A stretch of DNA of 45,550 bases from Propionibacteriales bacterium. Its GTDB lineage: Bacteria; Actinomycetota; Actinomycetes; Propionibacteriales; Nocardioidaceae. A program made the position numbers and the translations under genes. Location of the stretch: NCBI GenBank assembly GCA_026392465.1, contig JAPLCA010000009.1, positions 1-45,550 of the forward strand, in the 5' to 3' direction. This document shows, in pieces, positions 17,741 through 26,587 of the stretch; within the stretch, counting starts at the first letter, position 1; each line of letters starts with the position of its first letter. Below the pieces are notes generated by a model. That model saw only the letters and a program-made list of their open reading frames with translations. It made no database searches and was not told where the DNA came from.

Positions 17741-17810
17741 ACTTCCTTCTAGTTCTCTCGGGCTAGGCTCACCTGCACGATCGGACCAGCGGAGGAAGGG
17801 GCGTCCACCG
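17741..17810 (+). promoter_or_regulatory. Short gap before eryBVI, possible internal promoter
   Basis: This 70-base gap is the only clear break in an otherwise overlapping operon. It is AT-richer than its surroundings and holds -10-like hexamers TAGACT (17738-17743) and TAGGCT (17764-17769). A strong ribosome binding site GGAGGAAGG lies at 17791-17799. No obvious -35 element is correctly spaced. Confidence 0.3.
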
Positions 17811-19247
17811 ATGGAGCATCCATCTGCGCCGGCGCGGACGGACCCGACCGGGCCGGGGACACTGCTCGAGGTCGACGGGAGCAGTCCGCGTGACGAGCTC
17901 CTCGGGTGGCTCGCCGAACGCGCCGAGGCTCGGCACATGAGTGTCGAGCGCACCGCGTTCGCCGACCTCGCGCACTGGTCGGTCGACGATGTCCACGGCG
18001 CGATCCGGCACGACTCCGGCCGGTTCTTCTCCGTCGAGGGACTTTCCGTCTCGACCAACCACGGCTGGCAGCGTGAGTGGTCCCAGCCGATCCTGCTGCA
18101 GCCCGAGGTGGGGTTCCTCGCTCTCCTCGTCCGTGAGGTCGACGGCGTCATGCACGCCCTGGTCCAGGCGAAGATCGAGCCGGGCAACCTGGGAAAGGCC
18201 CAGCTCTCGCCCACCGTGCAGGCCACGCGCAGCAACGTTGTCGGCGTCCACCGTGGCAGCGCGGTTCGCTACATCGAGCACGTCAACGACGCCACGCCTG
18301 GTCGGGTGCTCCTCGACGTCCTGCAGTCGGAGCAGGGCTCGTGGTTCCTGCGCAAGCGGAACAGGAACCTCGTCGTCGAGGTGACGGAGGACGTCGAGCC
18401 GCATCCTGACTTCCGGTGGACGCCGCTGTCGGTGCTCCGTTCGGCGCTGCTCGTCGACAACGTGGTCAACATGGACCTGCGCAGCGTGATCTCGTGCCTC
18501 CCGACCACAGGTCGACTCGGTCCGGTGCGAGCCGCCGATCGCGCACCGGCCGCCCGGTGGCCGGCACTGCGCCGCTCGCTCGCCACGGGGCCGCGGCCCC
18601 GTGGCGAGCTGCGACGCTGGGTGACGGACGTCCGGTCCCAGCGCGAGCTCGTGCAACGTCTTCGTCCGCTGAGCGACACGGTGACCTCCGGCTGGGTGTT
18701 CGGGGACGACGCCATCGAGCACGTGGACGGCAAGTACTTCTCGGTCTTCGGGATCACCGTCACCGCCAGCGGGCGCGAGGTCGCCTCGTGGTCCCAGCCC
18801 ATCGTGGCTGCGGCCAGCCCGGGACTGCTCGCCCTGCTGGTCACCGAGGTGGACGGAGTGCTGCTGGCGCTCGTGCAGATGCGCACGCAGGCCGGTGGCT
18901 TCGAGGTCGCGGAGCTCGCGCCGACCGTCCACTGCCAACCTGCGAACTACGCCGACCTGCCGGAGTCGGCGGCGCCTCGGTACCTGGACGTGGTCGCCGC
19001 TGCCGATCCTGGGTCGGTCCTCTACGACGCGTGGCAGTCCGAGGAGGGAGGGCGATTCTTCCGCATCCAGAACAGGTACGTGATCGTGGAGGTCCCCTCG
19101 ACCTTCGACGCATCCGACTCTCCCGACCACCGGTGGGTGACGCTCGGCGAGGTCGGGGACCTGCTCGCGCGTGAGAACTACGTGACCGTGGAGCTGCGCA
19201 CCCTGATGGCGTGCGCTCTCGCCCTGGCGCAGGAGGAGCACCCGTGA
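17811..19247 (+). CDS. eryBVI: EryBVI, NDP-4-keto-6-deoxyglucose 2,3-dehydratase
   Basis: The 478-residue protein belongs to the NDP-hexose 2,3-dehydratase family (TylCVI, EryBVI, TylX3). It removes the C-2 hydroxyl of TDP-4-keto-6-deoxyglucose, the first committed step toward L-mycarose. The family's internal duplication is plain: each half carries SWSQPI, then LALLV.EVDGV..ALVQ and a LSPTVQ/LAPTVH segment (about residues 90-140 and 330-380). The ATG at 17811 follows GGAGGAAGG by about 11 bases. The stop overlaps the GTG of eryCIV. Confidence 0.9.
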   Translation: MEHPSAPARTDPTGPGTLLEVDGSSPRDELLGWLAERAEARHMSVERTAFADLAHWSVDDVHGAIRHDSGRFFSVEGLSVSTNHGWQREWSQPILLQPEVGFLALLVREVDGVMHALVQAKIEPGNLGKAQLSPTVQATRSNVVGVHRGSAVRYIEHVNDATPGRVLLDVLQSEQGSWFLRKRNRNLVVEVTEDVEPHPDFRWTPLSVLRSALLVDNVVNMDLRSVISCLPTTGRLGPVRAADRAPAARWPALRRSLATGPRPRGELRRWVTDVRSQRELVQRLRPLSDTVTSGWVFGDDAIEHVDGKYFSVFGITVTASGREVASWSQPIVAAASPGLLALLVTEVDGVLLALVQMRTQAGGFEVAELAPTVHCQPANYADLPESAAPRYLDVVAAADPGSVLYDAWQSEEGGRFFRIQNRYVIVEVPSTFDASDSPDHRWVTLGEVGDLLARENYVTVELRTLMACALALAQEEHP

Positions 19248-20449
19248 AGCGCACGATCGACGACCTCGCACTCTTCGGCGGGCCCGCAGCGTTCCTCAAC
19301 ACCGTGACGGTCGGGCGTCCCTCGATCGGTGACCGCGCACGCTTCGAGTCGCGCATGGCATGGGTGTTGAACAACGAGTGGCTCACCAACAGCGGACCCC
19401 TCGTCAGCGAGTTCGAGGCCGAGGTGGCCGAGGTCGCTGGGGTCCGGCACTGCGTGGCGACGAGCAACGCCACGGTCGGACTGCAGCTCGCCCTGCACGC
19501 TGCAGGCGTCCGCGGCGAGGTCATCATGCCGGCGATGACGTTCGCGGCCACGCCCCACGCGGCTGCCTGGATCGGCCTCGAGCCGGTCTTCTGTGACGTC
19601 GACCCGGTCACCGGGCTCGTCGACCCGGACGACGTCAAGCGCCGGATCACCGAGCGCACGGGCGCGGTCGTCGGGGTCCACCTGTGGGGACAGGTCGCCC
19701 CCGTCGACGAGCTGGACCGGCTCGCCCACGAGCACGGACTGACGATGATCTACGACGCGGCGCATGCCCTCGGGTGCACGCGCGACGGCCGACGTGCGGG
19801 TGGCTTCGGCGACGCTGAAGTCTTCAGCTTCCACGCGACGAAGGTCGTCACGTCCTTCGAGGGCGGTGCCCTGGTGACGAACGACGACACGCTGGCTGCC
19901 CGGGCGCGGAGCATGCACAACTTCGGACTGGGCCAGGGCGGCCAGGTCGAGCTCATGGGCACCAACGCCAAGATGAGTGAGTCCTCGGCTGCGATGGGTC
20001 TGACGTCGCTGGACGCGTTTCCCGCGGTGTGCGAGCACAACCGGCTCAACCACGACCTCTACGCCGGGGAGCTCCGAGGGGTCAAGGGCTTGCGCGTGCA
20101 CGAGCTCGACGGCGAGGAGTCCAGCAACTACCAGTACGTGATCGTCTCGGTGGACGGCGCTCAGACAGGTGTCGACCGTGACGGGATCATCGCGGTGCTC
20201 GCGGCCGAGCAGGTCGTCGCCAAGCCCTACTTCTCGCCGCCGTGCCACCTGATGGCGCCCTACCGCGCAGATCCGCCGCCACGCATCGAGAACGCCGAGT
20301 GGCTGGCCTCGCAGGTCGTGGCCCTCCCCACCGGTCCTGCGGTCTCGAGCGAGGACATCCGACGGATCTGCGACGTGCTTCGCCTCGTCGTCGCGAACGG
20401 TGAGCAGGTCGCCGGTCGCCTGGCGTCCGCGACGAGCACACCGACCTAG
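19244..20449 (+). CDS. eryCIV: EryCIV, PLP aminotransferase for desosamine C-4 amination
   Basis: This 401-residue fold-type I aminotransferase is of the DegT/DnrJ/EryC1 family, closest by motif to DesI. The pyridoxal-phosphate lysine is Lys200 in SFHATKVV, followed by FEGGALVTND. It should convert TDP-4-keto-6-deoxyglucose into the 4-amino sugar that the next enzyme, EryCV, deaminates. The GTG start (19244) overlaps the stop of eryBVI and is preceded by AGGAGGAG at 19231-19238. A 28-base gap, ending in another AGGAGG, separates it from eryCV. Confidence 0.9.
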   Translation: MKRTIDDLALFGGPAAFLNTVTVGRPSIGDRARFESRMAWVLNNEWLTNSGPLVSEFEAEVAEVAGVRHCVATSNATVGLQLALHAAGVRGEVIMPAMTFAATPHAAAWIGLEPVFCDVDPVTGLVDPDDVKRRITERTGAVVGVHLWGQVAPVDELDRLAHEHGLTMIYDAAHALGCTRDGRRAGGFGDAEVFSFHATKVVTSFEGGALVTNDDTLAARARSMHNFGLGQGGQVELMGTNAKMSESSAAMGLTSLDAFPAVCEHNRLNHDLYAGELRGVKGLRVHELDGEESSNYQYVIVSVDGAQTGVDRDGIIAVLAAEQVVAKPYFSPPCHLMAPYRADPPPRIENAEWLASQVVALPTGPAVSSEDIRRICDVLRLVVANGEQVAGRLASATSTPT

Positions 20450-20477
20450 ACCCCCTAGCAGGAGGCTGCCGATTCCC

Positions 20478-21917
20478 ATGGAGACCAAGATGAGCGTCCT
20501 CGACGTCGCACGGCCCGACGTCGACCACGACGTGGCACGTCAGGTGATCGCCGAGCGGATCAGCGTGCTGTGCGAGGAGGGCGTCGAGCAGAAGGCCGCT
20601 CACCTCGCGACGATCGTCTCCCACTACGGGGCCCATCCGTTCACGCCGCTCGAGCAGACGCGCCGCACGATGGGTCTCGACCGTGAGGCCTTCGCGGAGT
20701 TGCTCCACCTGTTCGACAGCGTGCCCGAGCTCGCCCTCGCCGTGGAGCAGGGTCCCGCCGGCAAGTACTGGAGCAACACGATCAAGCCGCTCAACGCGGC
20801 GGGAGCACTCGATGCCGCGGTGGAGCGTCGGTTCGCGTTCCCGGTGAGCGTCGGCCTGTACCCGGGTCCCACGTGCATGTTCCGCTGCCACTTCTGCGTG
20901 CGCGTGACCGGCGCCCGGTACGCCGCGGACGCGCTCTCCCCCGGCAACGAGATCCTGGCCGCCGTGATCGACGAGGTGCCGAACGACGGCGGCACCACCA
21001 TGTACATGTCGGGTGGACTGGAACCGTTGACGAATCCCGGGGTGGGCGAGCTGATCACCCAGGCTGCTGGTCGTGGTCTCGACCTGACCATGTACACGAA
21101 CTCCTTCGCCCTCACCGACGCGACCCTCTCCAGGCAGCCAGGAGTGTGGGACCTCGGAGCCTTGCGGACCTCGCTCTACGGGCTGAACGACGAGGAGTAC
21201 GAGCAGACCACGACCAAGAAGGGCGCGTTCAGTCGTGTCAAGGCCAACCTGCAGAGGTTCATGCACCAGCGGCAGGAGCGCGGCAGCGACATCAGGCTCG
21301 GGTTCAACCACATCATCCTGCCCGGGCGTACCGGGCGCCTGATCGACCTCGTGGACTTCATCGCCGAGCTGAACGAGTCCAGCCCAGACCGCCCCCTCGA
21401 CTTCGTGACCGTCCGCGAGGACTACAGCGGTCGAGAGGATGGACGGCTCGACGGGAAGGAGCGCGAGGAGCTGCTGCACGGCCTCGACGCGTTCGTCGAG
21501 TACGCCGAGCGGCACACGCCGGAGATGACGATCGACCTCGGATACGCGCTCGAGAGCCTGCACCGGGGAGTCGATGCGGAGCTCCTGCGCATCCGGCCGG
21601 ACACCATGAGGCCGGCGGCACACCCGCAGGTCGCGGTGCAGGTCGACCTGCTCGGCGACGTGTACCTGTACCGGGAGGCAGGTTTCCCCGACCTCGAGGG
21701 TGCTCACCGGTACGTCGCCGGCCGGGTCACGTCCGACCGCAGTCTGCACGACGTGCTGCGGGAGTTCGTCGAGTCAGGTCGTGAGGTGCAGCCAGTCGCA
21801 GGCGACGAGTACTTCCTCGACGGGTTCGACCAGTCGGTGACCGCGCGGTTGAACCAGCTCGACCAGGATGTCGCCGACGGTTGGGGACGCTTTCGCGGGC
21901 TCGTCAGGGCGAGCTGA
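20478..21917 (+). CDS. eryCV: EryCV, radical SAM 4-aminosugar deaminase (DesII type)
   Basis: The 479-residue radical SAM enzyme carries the iron-sulfur motif CMFRCHFC (Cys133, Cys137, Cys140). By homology with DesII it removes the C-4 amino group of TDP-4-amino-4,6-dideoxyglucose to give the 3-keto sugar that EryCI then aminates. AGGAGG lies at 20460-20465. Both ATG 20478 and ATG 20490 are possible starts, and I use the first. The next gene, eryBVII, begins three bases after the stop. Confidence 0.9.
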   Translation: METKMSVLDVARPDVDHDVARQVIAERISVLCEEGVEQKAAHLATIVSHYGAHPFTPLEQTRRTMGLDREAFAELLHLFDSVPELALAVEQGPAGKYWSNTIKPLNAAGALDAAVERRFAFPVSVGLYPGPTCMFRCHFCVRVTGARYAADALSPGNEILAAVIDEVPNDGGTTMYMSGGLEPLTNPGVGELITQAAGRGLDLTMYTNSFALTDATLSRQPGVWDLGALRTSLYGLNDEEYEQTTTKKGAFSRVKANLQRFMHQRQERGSDIRLGFNHIILPGRTGRLIDLVDFIAELNESSPDRPLDFVTVREDYSGREDGRLDGKEREELLHGLDAFVEYAERHTPEMTIDLGYALESLHRGVDAELLRIRPDTMRPAAHPQVAVQVDLLGDVYLYREAGFPDLEGAHRYVAGRVTSDRSLHDVLREFVESGREVQPVAGDEYFLDGFDQSVTARLNQLDQDVADGWGRFRGLVRAS

Positions 21918-21920
21918 ACG

Positions 21921-22514
21921 GTGCGAGCACGTCGGCTGCGCGTCGCCGGAGGCTGGGAGTTCACGCCGACGGTGCACCAGGACGCTCGCGGAGTCTTCGC
22001 CTCCCCCTTGCAGGACGAGGCGTTCGTCGCCGCCGTCGGACACCGGTTCCCGGTGGCCCAGACGAACCACATCGTGTCTGAGCGCGGCGTCCTGCGCGGA
22101 GTCCACTTCACGGCGTCGCCGGGTCAGTCGAAGTACGTCCACTGCGCCGCCGGGCGCGCGCTCGACATCATGATCGACGTGCGCACGGACTCGCCGACCT
22201 TCGGCAGCTGGGAGGCCGTGGAGCTCGACCCGGTGGCATGCAACGCGCTGTACTTCCCGATCGGGACCGCTCATGCCTTCATGGCGCTCGAGCCTGGCAC
22301 GATCATGTCCTACCTCGTGAGCACCCCGTACGAGGCGGAGCTCGAGCTGGCGATCGACCCCTTCGACACCGATCTCGCCCTGCCGTGGCCCACCGACGTG
22401 CCGGTTGTGCTCTCCGCTCGTGACGAGGCGGCGATGTCCTTCGCCCAGGCCCACGCTCGTGGGCTGCTGCCGGGGTCGGGTCCAGGGACAGTGGCTGAGG
22501 GCAGCGAGCCCTAG
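21921..22514 (+). CDS. eryBVII: EryBVII, NDP-4-keto-6-deoxyhexose 3/5-epimerase
   Basis: The 197-residue protein is an RmlC-type cupin epimerase. The catalytic His62 sits in RGVHF, Lys71 follows in QSKYVHC, and Tyr131 occupies the expected distal position; DIMIDVR and FPIGTAHAF are family motifs. In the mycarose branch it should invert C-5 to give the L-sugar. The start is GTG at 21921, so this is the last gene of the eryK operon. Its TAG stop and the TAG stop of eryCI on the other strand share the same four bases, CTAG at 22511-22514. Confidence 0.9.
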   Translation: MRARRLRVAGGWEFTPTVHQDARGVFASPLQDEAFVAAVGHRFPVAQTNHIVSERGVLRGVHFTASPGQSKYVHCAAGRALDIMIDVRTDSPTFGSWEAVELDPVACNALYFPIGTAHAFMALEPGTIMSYLVSTPYEAELELAIDPFDTDLALPWPTDVPVVLSARDEAAMSFAQAHARGLLPGSGPGTVAEGSEP

Positions 22515-23626
22515 TGCTGCGCCGCGAGCTCGGCCACCAGCTCGGCCACCAGCTCGGCCGTCGGGAGTGCGAGGTGCGGCCCGATCGGCAGGCTGAGCAC
22601 CTCGTCAGCCAGGCGTTCGGCGCGAGGAAAGGATCCTGGTCGGTAACCGTGGTCCGCGTAGGCGGGGCTCAGGTGCACCGGGGTCGGGTAGTGGACCAGC
22701 GTCTCGACTCCGTGACGGGTGAGCTCTCCCTGCAAGGTCGTACGGTCGTCGCAGCGGATCACGAAGAGGTGCCAGGCGGAGTCTCCCTGGTCGTGTGGGG
22801 GGACGCGAACGCCCGTCGCCTCCTCCAGCCGGTCGAGGTAGAGCGCGGCGATCGCGGAGCGGCGAGCGTTCCAGGCGTCCAGCAGCGGCAGCTTCGAGCG
22901 CAGCACGGCGGCCTGGATCTCGTCCAGTCGTGAGTTCGTGCCCCGGACCTCGTGCGCGTACTTGGCGACAGAACCGTAGTTGCGCAGCAGGCGGACACGC
23001 CGAGCCAGCTCGTCGTCGTCGGTGACGACGGCCCCTCCGTCCCCCAGGGCACCCAGGTTCTTGCCCGGGTAGAAGCTGAACGCAGCGGCGGTGGAGCCGG
23101 AGCCGACGACCGCGCCGTCGCGTCCGCGAGCGCCCGTGCTCTGTGCCGCGTCCTCGACGAGGGCGAGGCCGTGACGGTCCGCGACGCGGCGGAGCGCGGT
23201 GAGATCGGCGACCTCGCCGTACAGGTGCACCGCGAGGATGGCCGCCGTCCGCGGCGTGATCGCCGCCTCGACCGCCTCGAGGTCGACGAGATAGCTGCCG
23301 GGCGACGGCTCCACGGGCACGGGGCGGGCTCCGCAGCGGGAGACGGCGAGCCAGGTGGCGATGAACGTGTGGGCGGGGACGACGACCTCGTCGCCAGGGC
23401 CGACACCCAGCGCGGTCAGGCTGAGCTCCAGTGCGTCGCAGCCGCTGCCGACCGTGACGCAGTGCGCGGCGGAGCACGCTGCGGCGAACTCTGTCTCGAA
23501 CGCCTCGGTCTGGGCGCCGAGCAGGTAGCGCCCGGACGCGAGGACCTCGCCCACGGCGGCGTCGATCTCGGGACGAAGCTCGAGGTAGGCCGCGTCGAGG
23601 TCGAGGAACGGCACGCTGGTGGTCAT
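22511..23626 (-). CDS. eryCI: EryCI, PLP aminotransferase for desosamine C-3 amination
   Basis: This 371-residue sugar aminotransferase is the namesake type of the DegT/DnrJ/EryC1/StrS family (DesV homologue). The PLP lysine is Lys189 in SFYPGKNLGALGDGG, and VEDAAQSTGA carries the cofactor-stacking Asp. It should aminate C-3 of the TDP-3-keto-4,6-dideoxyhexose before N,N-dimethylation (EryCVI, outside the window). The start is ATG at 23626, and eryDI lies nine bases upstream on the same strand. The C-terminal residues ELVAELVAEL are encoded by a tandem 12-base repeat (about 22527-22560). Confidence 0.92.
   Translation of the reverse strand: MTTSVPFLDLDAAYLELRPEIDAAVGEVLASGRYLLGAQTEAFETEFAAACSAAHCVTVGSGCDALELSLTALGVGPGDEVVVPAHTFIATWLAVSRCGARPVPVEPSPGSYLVDLEAVEAAITPRTAAILAVHLYGEVADLTALRRVADRHGLALVEDAAQSTGARGRDGAVVGSGSTAAAFSFYPGKNLGALGDGGAVVTDDDELARRVRLLRNYGSVAKYAHEVRGTNSRLDEIQAAVLRSKLPLLDAWNARRSAIAALYLDRLEEATGVRVPPHDQGDSAWHLFVIRCDDRTTLQGELTRHGVETLVHYPTPVHLSPAYADHGYRPGSFPRAERLADEVLSLPIGPHLALPTAELVAELVAELAAQH
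22527..22562. repeat. Three 12-base tandem repeats in the eryCI 3' end
   Basis: Three copies of a 12-base unit beginning GAGCTCGGCCAC lie in tandem, encoding repeated ELVA/ELAA on the - strand. This is a likely slippage site that only alters the C-terminal helix length. Confidence 0.75.
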
Positions 23627-23635
23627 GAGGGCTCG

Positions 23636-24529
23636 TCAGACGCGGTAGGGGTCGTGGGCGTCGTCACCCTCGTCGAGCAGGGCGCGCAGGTAGGGTCCGT
23701 AGCTGCTCGAGGAGAGCTGTTCGGCACGTTCGAGCAGCTCGGCGTCGGAGAGGAAGCCCACACGCCAGGCCACCTCCTCCGGCGACCCGACGAGGGTGCC
23801 CTGGCGCGCCTCGATGGTGCGCACGAAGTTCGAGGCATCGTTGAGCGAGTCGAAGGTGCCGGTGTCGAACCACGCGGTACCGCGGGGCAGGACCTCCACG
23901 TGCAGGCGGCCCTCCTCGAGGTAGAGGCGGTTCAGGTCGGTGATCTCGAGCTCGCCTCGGGCTGAGGGCTTGAGGGCCTTGGCGTGATCGACCACGTCGT
24001 CGGGGTAGAAGTACAGACCCGGCACCGCGTAGGGCGACCGCGGTCGTTGGGGCTTCTCCTCGAGAGAGATCGCCCGGCCGTCCTCCCCGATCTCGACCAC
24101 CCCGTAGGCCTGCGGGGTGGAGGTGCGATACCCGAAGATCGCCGCCACCTGGGTCTGGCTGTGCCGGCGCAGCTGGTAGCCCATGCCCGTCCCGTGGAAG
24201 ATGTTGTCGCCGAGGACCAGCGCTGCCGTCTCGTGGCCGAGGTGCGACTCTCCGATGAGGAAGGCCTGGGCGAGGCCGTCGGGCGTCGGCTGCACCGCAT
24301 AGCTGAGGTCGACCCCGAACGCGCTGCCGTCGCCGAGGAGGCGCACGAACAGCTCTGCCTCGTGAGGACTGGTGATGACGAGGATGTCGCGGATGCCCGC
24401 GAGCATCAGGGTGGACAGCGGGTAGTAGACCATCGGCTTGTCGTACACCGGCACGAGCTGCTTGCTGATGCCTCGGGTGATGGGATGCAGTCGAGACCCT
24501 GTGCCCCCGGCCAGGATGATTCCGCGCAT
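23636..24529 (-). CDS. eryDI: Glucose-1-phosphate thymidylyltransferase, cluster copy
   Basis: The 297-residue RmlA-type nucleotidyltransferase has the GGTGSRLHP pyrophosphorylase loop at the N-terminus, [10 protein letters not shown], the VLGDNIFHG Asp, and EEKPQ with the catalytic Lys. It makes TDP-glucose from glucose-1-phosphate and dTTP, feeding both TDP-deoxysugar branches. Its place directly upstream of eryCI at the cluster edge matches the gene named eryDI in the Aeromicrobium cluster as I recall. A second RmlA lies at 44462-45328 in a polysaccharide region. The last 15 or so residues ([11 protein letters not shown]) extend beyond the usual RmlA end. I take this as the right boundary of the ery cluster. 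Confidence 0.93.
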   Translation of the reverse strand: MRGIILAGGTGSRLHPITRGISKQLVPVYDKPMVYYPLSTLMLAGIRDILVITSPHEAELFVRLLGDGSAFGVDLSYAVQPTPDGLAQAFLIGESHLGHETAALVLGDNIFHGTGMGYQLRRHSQTQVAAIFGYRTSTPQAYGVVEIGEDGRAISLEEKPQRPRSPYAVPGLYFYPDDVVDHAKALKPSARGELEITDLNRLYLEEGRLHVEVLPRGTAWFDTGTFDSLNDASNFVRTIEARQGTLVGSPEEVAWRVGFLSDAELLERAEQLSSSSYGPYLRALLDEGDDAHDPYRV

Positions 24530-24632
24530 GTCTCGACCCTAGCGGTCCTGTTGCGTCGGCGGGTCGAGGAGAGCGCCGGGGTCCTGGGTCACTGAGGCGA
24601 CACCGGGACGCGTCCGGGCCCCGGTCCGGTGC

Positions 24633-24965
24633 TCAGCCTTCGCGGATGGTCATGCGGCCGAGGAGGTCGCCCTCGACGTCGAAGACGAACCGTGAGCGAC
24701 CGTTGGCGTGGCTGGAGCGCCAGTCGCCCACGACGGTGACCTGGGTGTCGCCCTGGAGGCTGACCTCCTCGACGGTCAGCACGCCGTGGGAGCCGATGAA
24801 CTCCCGGTCGCTCCACGCCTTGATCTCGTCGCGGCCGGTGAAGAGGCGACCCCAGTCGTCGACGACGGCGCCGTCGACGAACGCGTCGAGGAACCCCGCG
24901 TCGTCGTGGCGGTTGACGGTCGCCACGAAGGAGGCGACGGGCTCTGGCAGGTTCGGTGCGGTCAT
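24633..24965 (-). CDS. SnoaL-like / NTF2-fold small protein
   Basis: The 110-residue protein looks like a cone-shaped NTF2/SnoaL-like domain. It has an N-terminal helix with VATVNRHDDAGFLDAF, then DDWGRLFTGRDEIKAWSDREF, and beta-rich segments ending in GRMTIREG. Members bind or isomerise small hydrophobic substrates, but many are of unknown function. It is co-directional with, and 18 bases downstream of, the SDR gene, so the pair probably forms a small operon controlled with that gene. No link to erythromycin is evident. The start is ATG 24965, preceded by GGAG. Confidence 0.8.
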   Translation of the reverse strand: MTAPNLPEPVASFVATVNRHDDAGFLDAFVDGAVVDDWGRLFTGRDEIKAWSDREFIGSHGVLTVEEVSLQGDTQVTVVGDWRSSHANGRSRFVFDVEGDLLGRMTIREG

Positions 24966-24983
24966 GAGAGGTCTCCTGGGGGG

Positions 24984-25742
24984 TCAGCGAGTGGTGTATC
25001 CGCCGTTGGCGAAGATGGTCTGGCCGGTGATCCACCAGCCGTCGGTGGCGAGGAAGCGGACGATCGGGGAGATGTCCTCGATCTGCGTCAGCTGGTTGCC
25101 CATCGCCTGCGAGCGGTGGAACTCGACCCGCTCGGGCGTCTCCTGGCCGTAGAAGAAGGGCGTGTCCATCGGGCCAGGCGCGATCGCCGTCACGGAAATG
25201 CCTCGATCGGCGAGCTCCTTGGCCGCGGCGCGCGTGAAGTGCTCGACGGGTGACTTGCCGCCGGCGTAGGTGGAGTAGCCGTCGGTGAAGGCGCCGAGCA
25301 GCGAGGTGACGATGGTGATGACCTTGCCGCCGTCGGCCAGGTGCCGGCCGGCCTCCTTGATGAAGAAGTAGGCCGCCTTGCTGTTGATGTCGAACATCGC
25401 GTCGTACTCGGACTCGGTCGTCTCCGCCATGGGCTTGCGCAGCACCTTGCCGACGGTGTTGATGGCGACGTCGATGGTGCCCAGAGCCGACTCGGCCTCG
25501 GCGAACAGCGTCGCGACGTTGTCGGGGACGGTGAGGTCGCCGCTGAGGACGACGCCCTTGACGCCAGCGTCCTCGACCGCCGCGAGAGTCTCCTCGGCGT
25601 CGGAGCGGGTGGTCGCGGAGTTGTAGTGCAGCGCGACGTTCGCGCCCGCCTCGGCGGCGGCCTGGCGGCTGATGAGACCGCCGAGGTTCTTGGCGCCCCC
25701 GGCGACGAGGACGTTCTTGCCTTCGAGAGTGTGCGTGGCCAC
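24984..25742 (-). CDS. Short-chain dehydrogenase/reductase
   Basis: The 252-residue classical SDR has the nucleotide-binding start VLVAGGAKNLGG. A catalytic Ser lies in TSLLGAF, and YSTYAGGK carries the Tyr-x-x-x-Lys pair near residue 155. The C-terminal WITGQTIFANGG is typical of FabG-like enzymes. The substrate cannot be read from sequence. The start is GTG at 25742, with AAAGG a few bases before it. The gene diverges from a TetR regulator across a short palindromic region, so it is probably that regulator's target. Confidence 0.9.
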   Translation of the reverse strand: MATHTLEGKNVLVAGGAKNLGGLISRQAAAEAGANVALHYNSATTRSDAEETLAAVEDAGVKGVVLSGDLTVPDNVATLFAEAESALGTIDVAINTVGKVLRKPMAETTESEYDAMFDINSKAAYFFIKEAGRHLADGGKVITIVTSLLGAFTDGYSTYAGGKSPVEHFTRAAAKELADRGISVTAIAPGPMDTPFFYGQETPERVEFHRSQAMGNQLTQIEDISPIVRFLATDGWWITGQTIFANGGYTTR

Positions 25743-25776
25743 GATCGACCTTTCTATGTCAGGTGAACAGAAATAC

Positions 25777-25789
25777 GTATCAGTGATAC
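25777..25789. promoter_or_regulatory. Palindromic operator between SDR and TetR genes
   Basis: GTATCAGTGATAC is a perfect inverted repeat with one central base, in the 64-base divergent region of the SDR and TetR genes. The region is AT-rich compared with its surroundings. A short dyad in this location is what a TetR-family dimer usually binds, so autoregulation plus repression of the SDR operon is the natural reading. Confidence 0.65.
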
Positions 25790-25806
25790 ACGAGTACTGT
25801 AGCGGC

Positions 25807-26505
25807 GTGACAGACGAGACGCGAGCCGATACACGGACGCGTCTGCTCGACGCCGCCGCCGAGATGATCGCGAGCGCTCCCGGCGAGGAGGTCTCCCTGC
25901 GGGCGGTGTGCGCTGCAGCCGGCGTCCAGATGCCGACGCTGTACCACTTCTTCGGCAACAAGCAGGGGCTGACGGATGCCGTCGTCGAGCGCGGTTTCGA
26001 CCTCTACCTCGCCGAGAAGTCGGCGTCCGAGAGTACCGGCGACCCGATCCAGGACATCCGCGACGGCTGGGACGCCCATGTCGCGTTCGGTCTGAGGAAC
26101 CCCGGCTTCTACACGCTGATGTACGGCAAGGTGCGACCCGGTTGCTCGCCGGCGGCGCAGGCCCGGCCGAGCGAGCTGCTGCGCCAGCTGACGACGAAGG
26201 CGCACCAGCAGGGACGGCTCTGCACGTCCCCGGAGCAGGCGGCGGCGCACGTGCTCGTCACGAACATCGGCGTCACCCTGCGCCAGATCATCCTCGCGAC
26301 CGAGGACCGCGACCTCTCCGTGGCCGTGCGCGAGGGGGCGATCGCGGCCATCACCGGCTCCGCGAGCTCGCCGTCGTCCCTCCAGGCCGACGTGCGCCGC
26401 GTGCTCGAGCACGCCGTCACCCAGCGCGACCTGCTCGGCGGGGAGGAGACGGCGCTGCTCACCAAGTGGTTGACCCAGCTCCTCGCTGCGGGCCCCGGGG
26501 ACTGA
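25807..26505 (+). CDS. TetR-family transcriptional regulator
   Basis: The 232-residue protein has a TetR N-terminal helix-turn-helix: TRLLDAAAEMIA, then VSLRAVCAAAGVQMPTLYHFFGNKQGL over about residues 10-55. A helical ligand-binding domain follows, with a TetR C-terminal region containing GDPIQDIRDGWDAHVAFGLRNPGFYTLMYG. I choose GTG 25807 because it places the helix-turn-helix at the usual distance. The upstream in-frame region contains the operator and overlaps the SDR promoter. It is divergent from the SDR/SnoaL pair and probably represses it. Confidence 0.88.
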   Translation: MTDETRADTRTRLLDAAAEMIASAPGEEVSLRAVCAAAGVQMPTLYHFFGNKQGLTDAVVERGFDLYLAEKSASESTGDPIQDIRDGWDAHVAFGLRNPGFYTLMYGKVRPGCSPAAQARPSELLRQLTTKAHQQGRLCTSPEQAAAHVLVTNIGVTLRQIILATEDRDLSVAVREGAIAAITGSASSPSSLQADVRRVLEHAVTQRDLLGGEETALLTKWLTQLLAAGPGD

Positions 26506-26587
26506 GTCCTGCACCGCCGCGGTGCGGACGTCCGAGCCTGGACGGACGACGCCGCGTCCGGTCCCGCGGTCCGGCTAGCGTGCGGGG

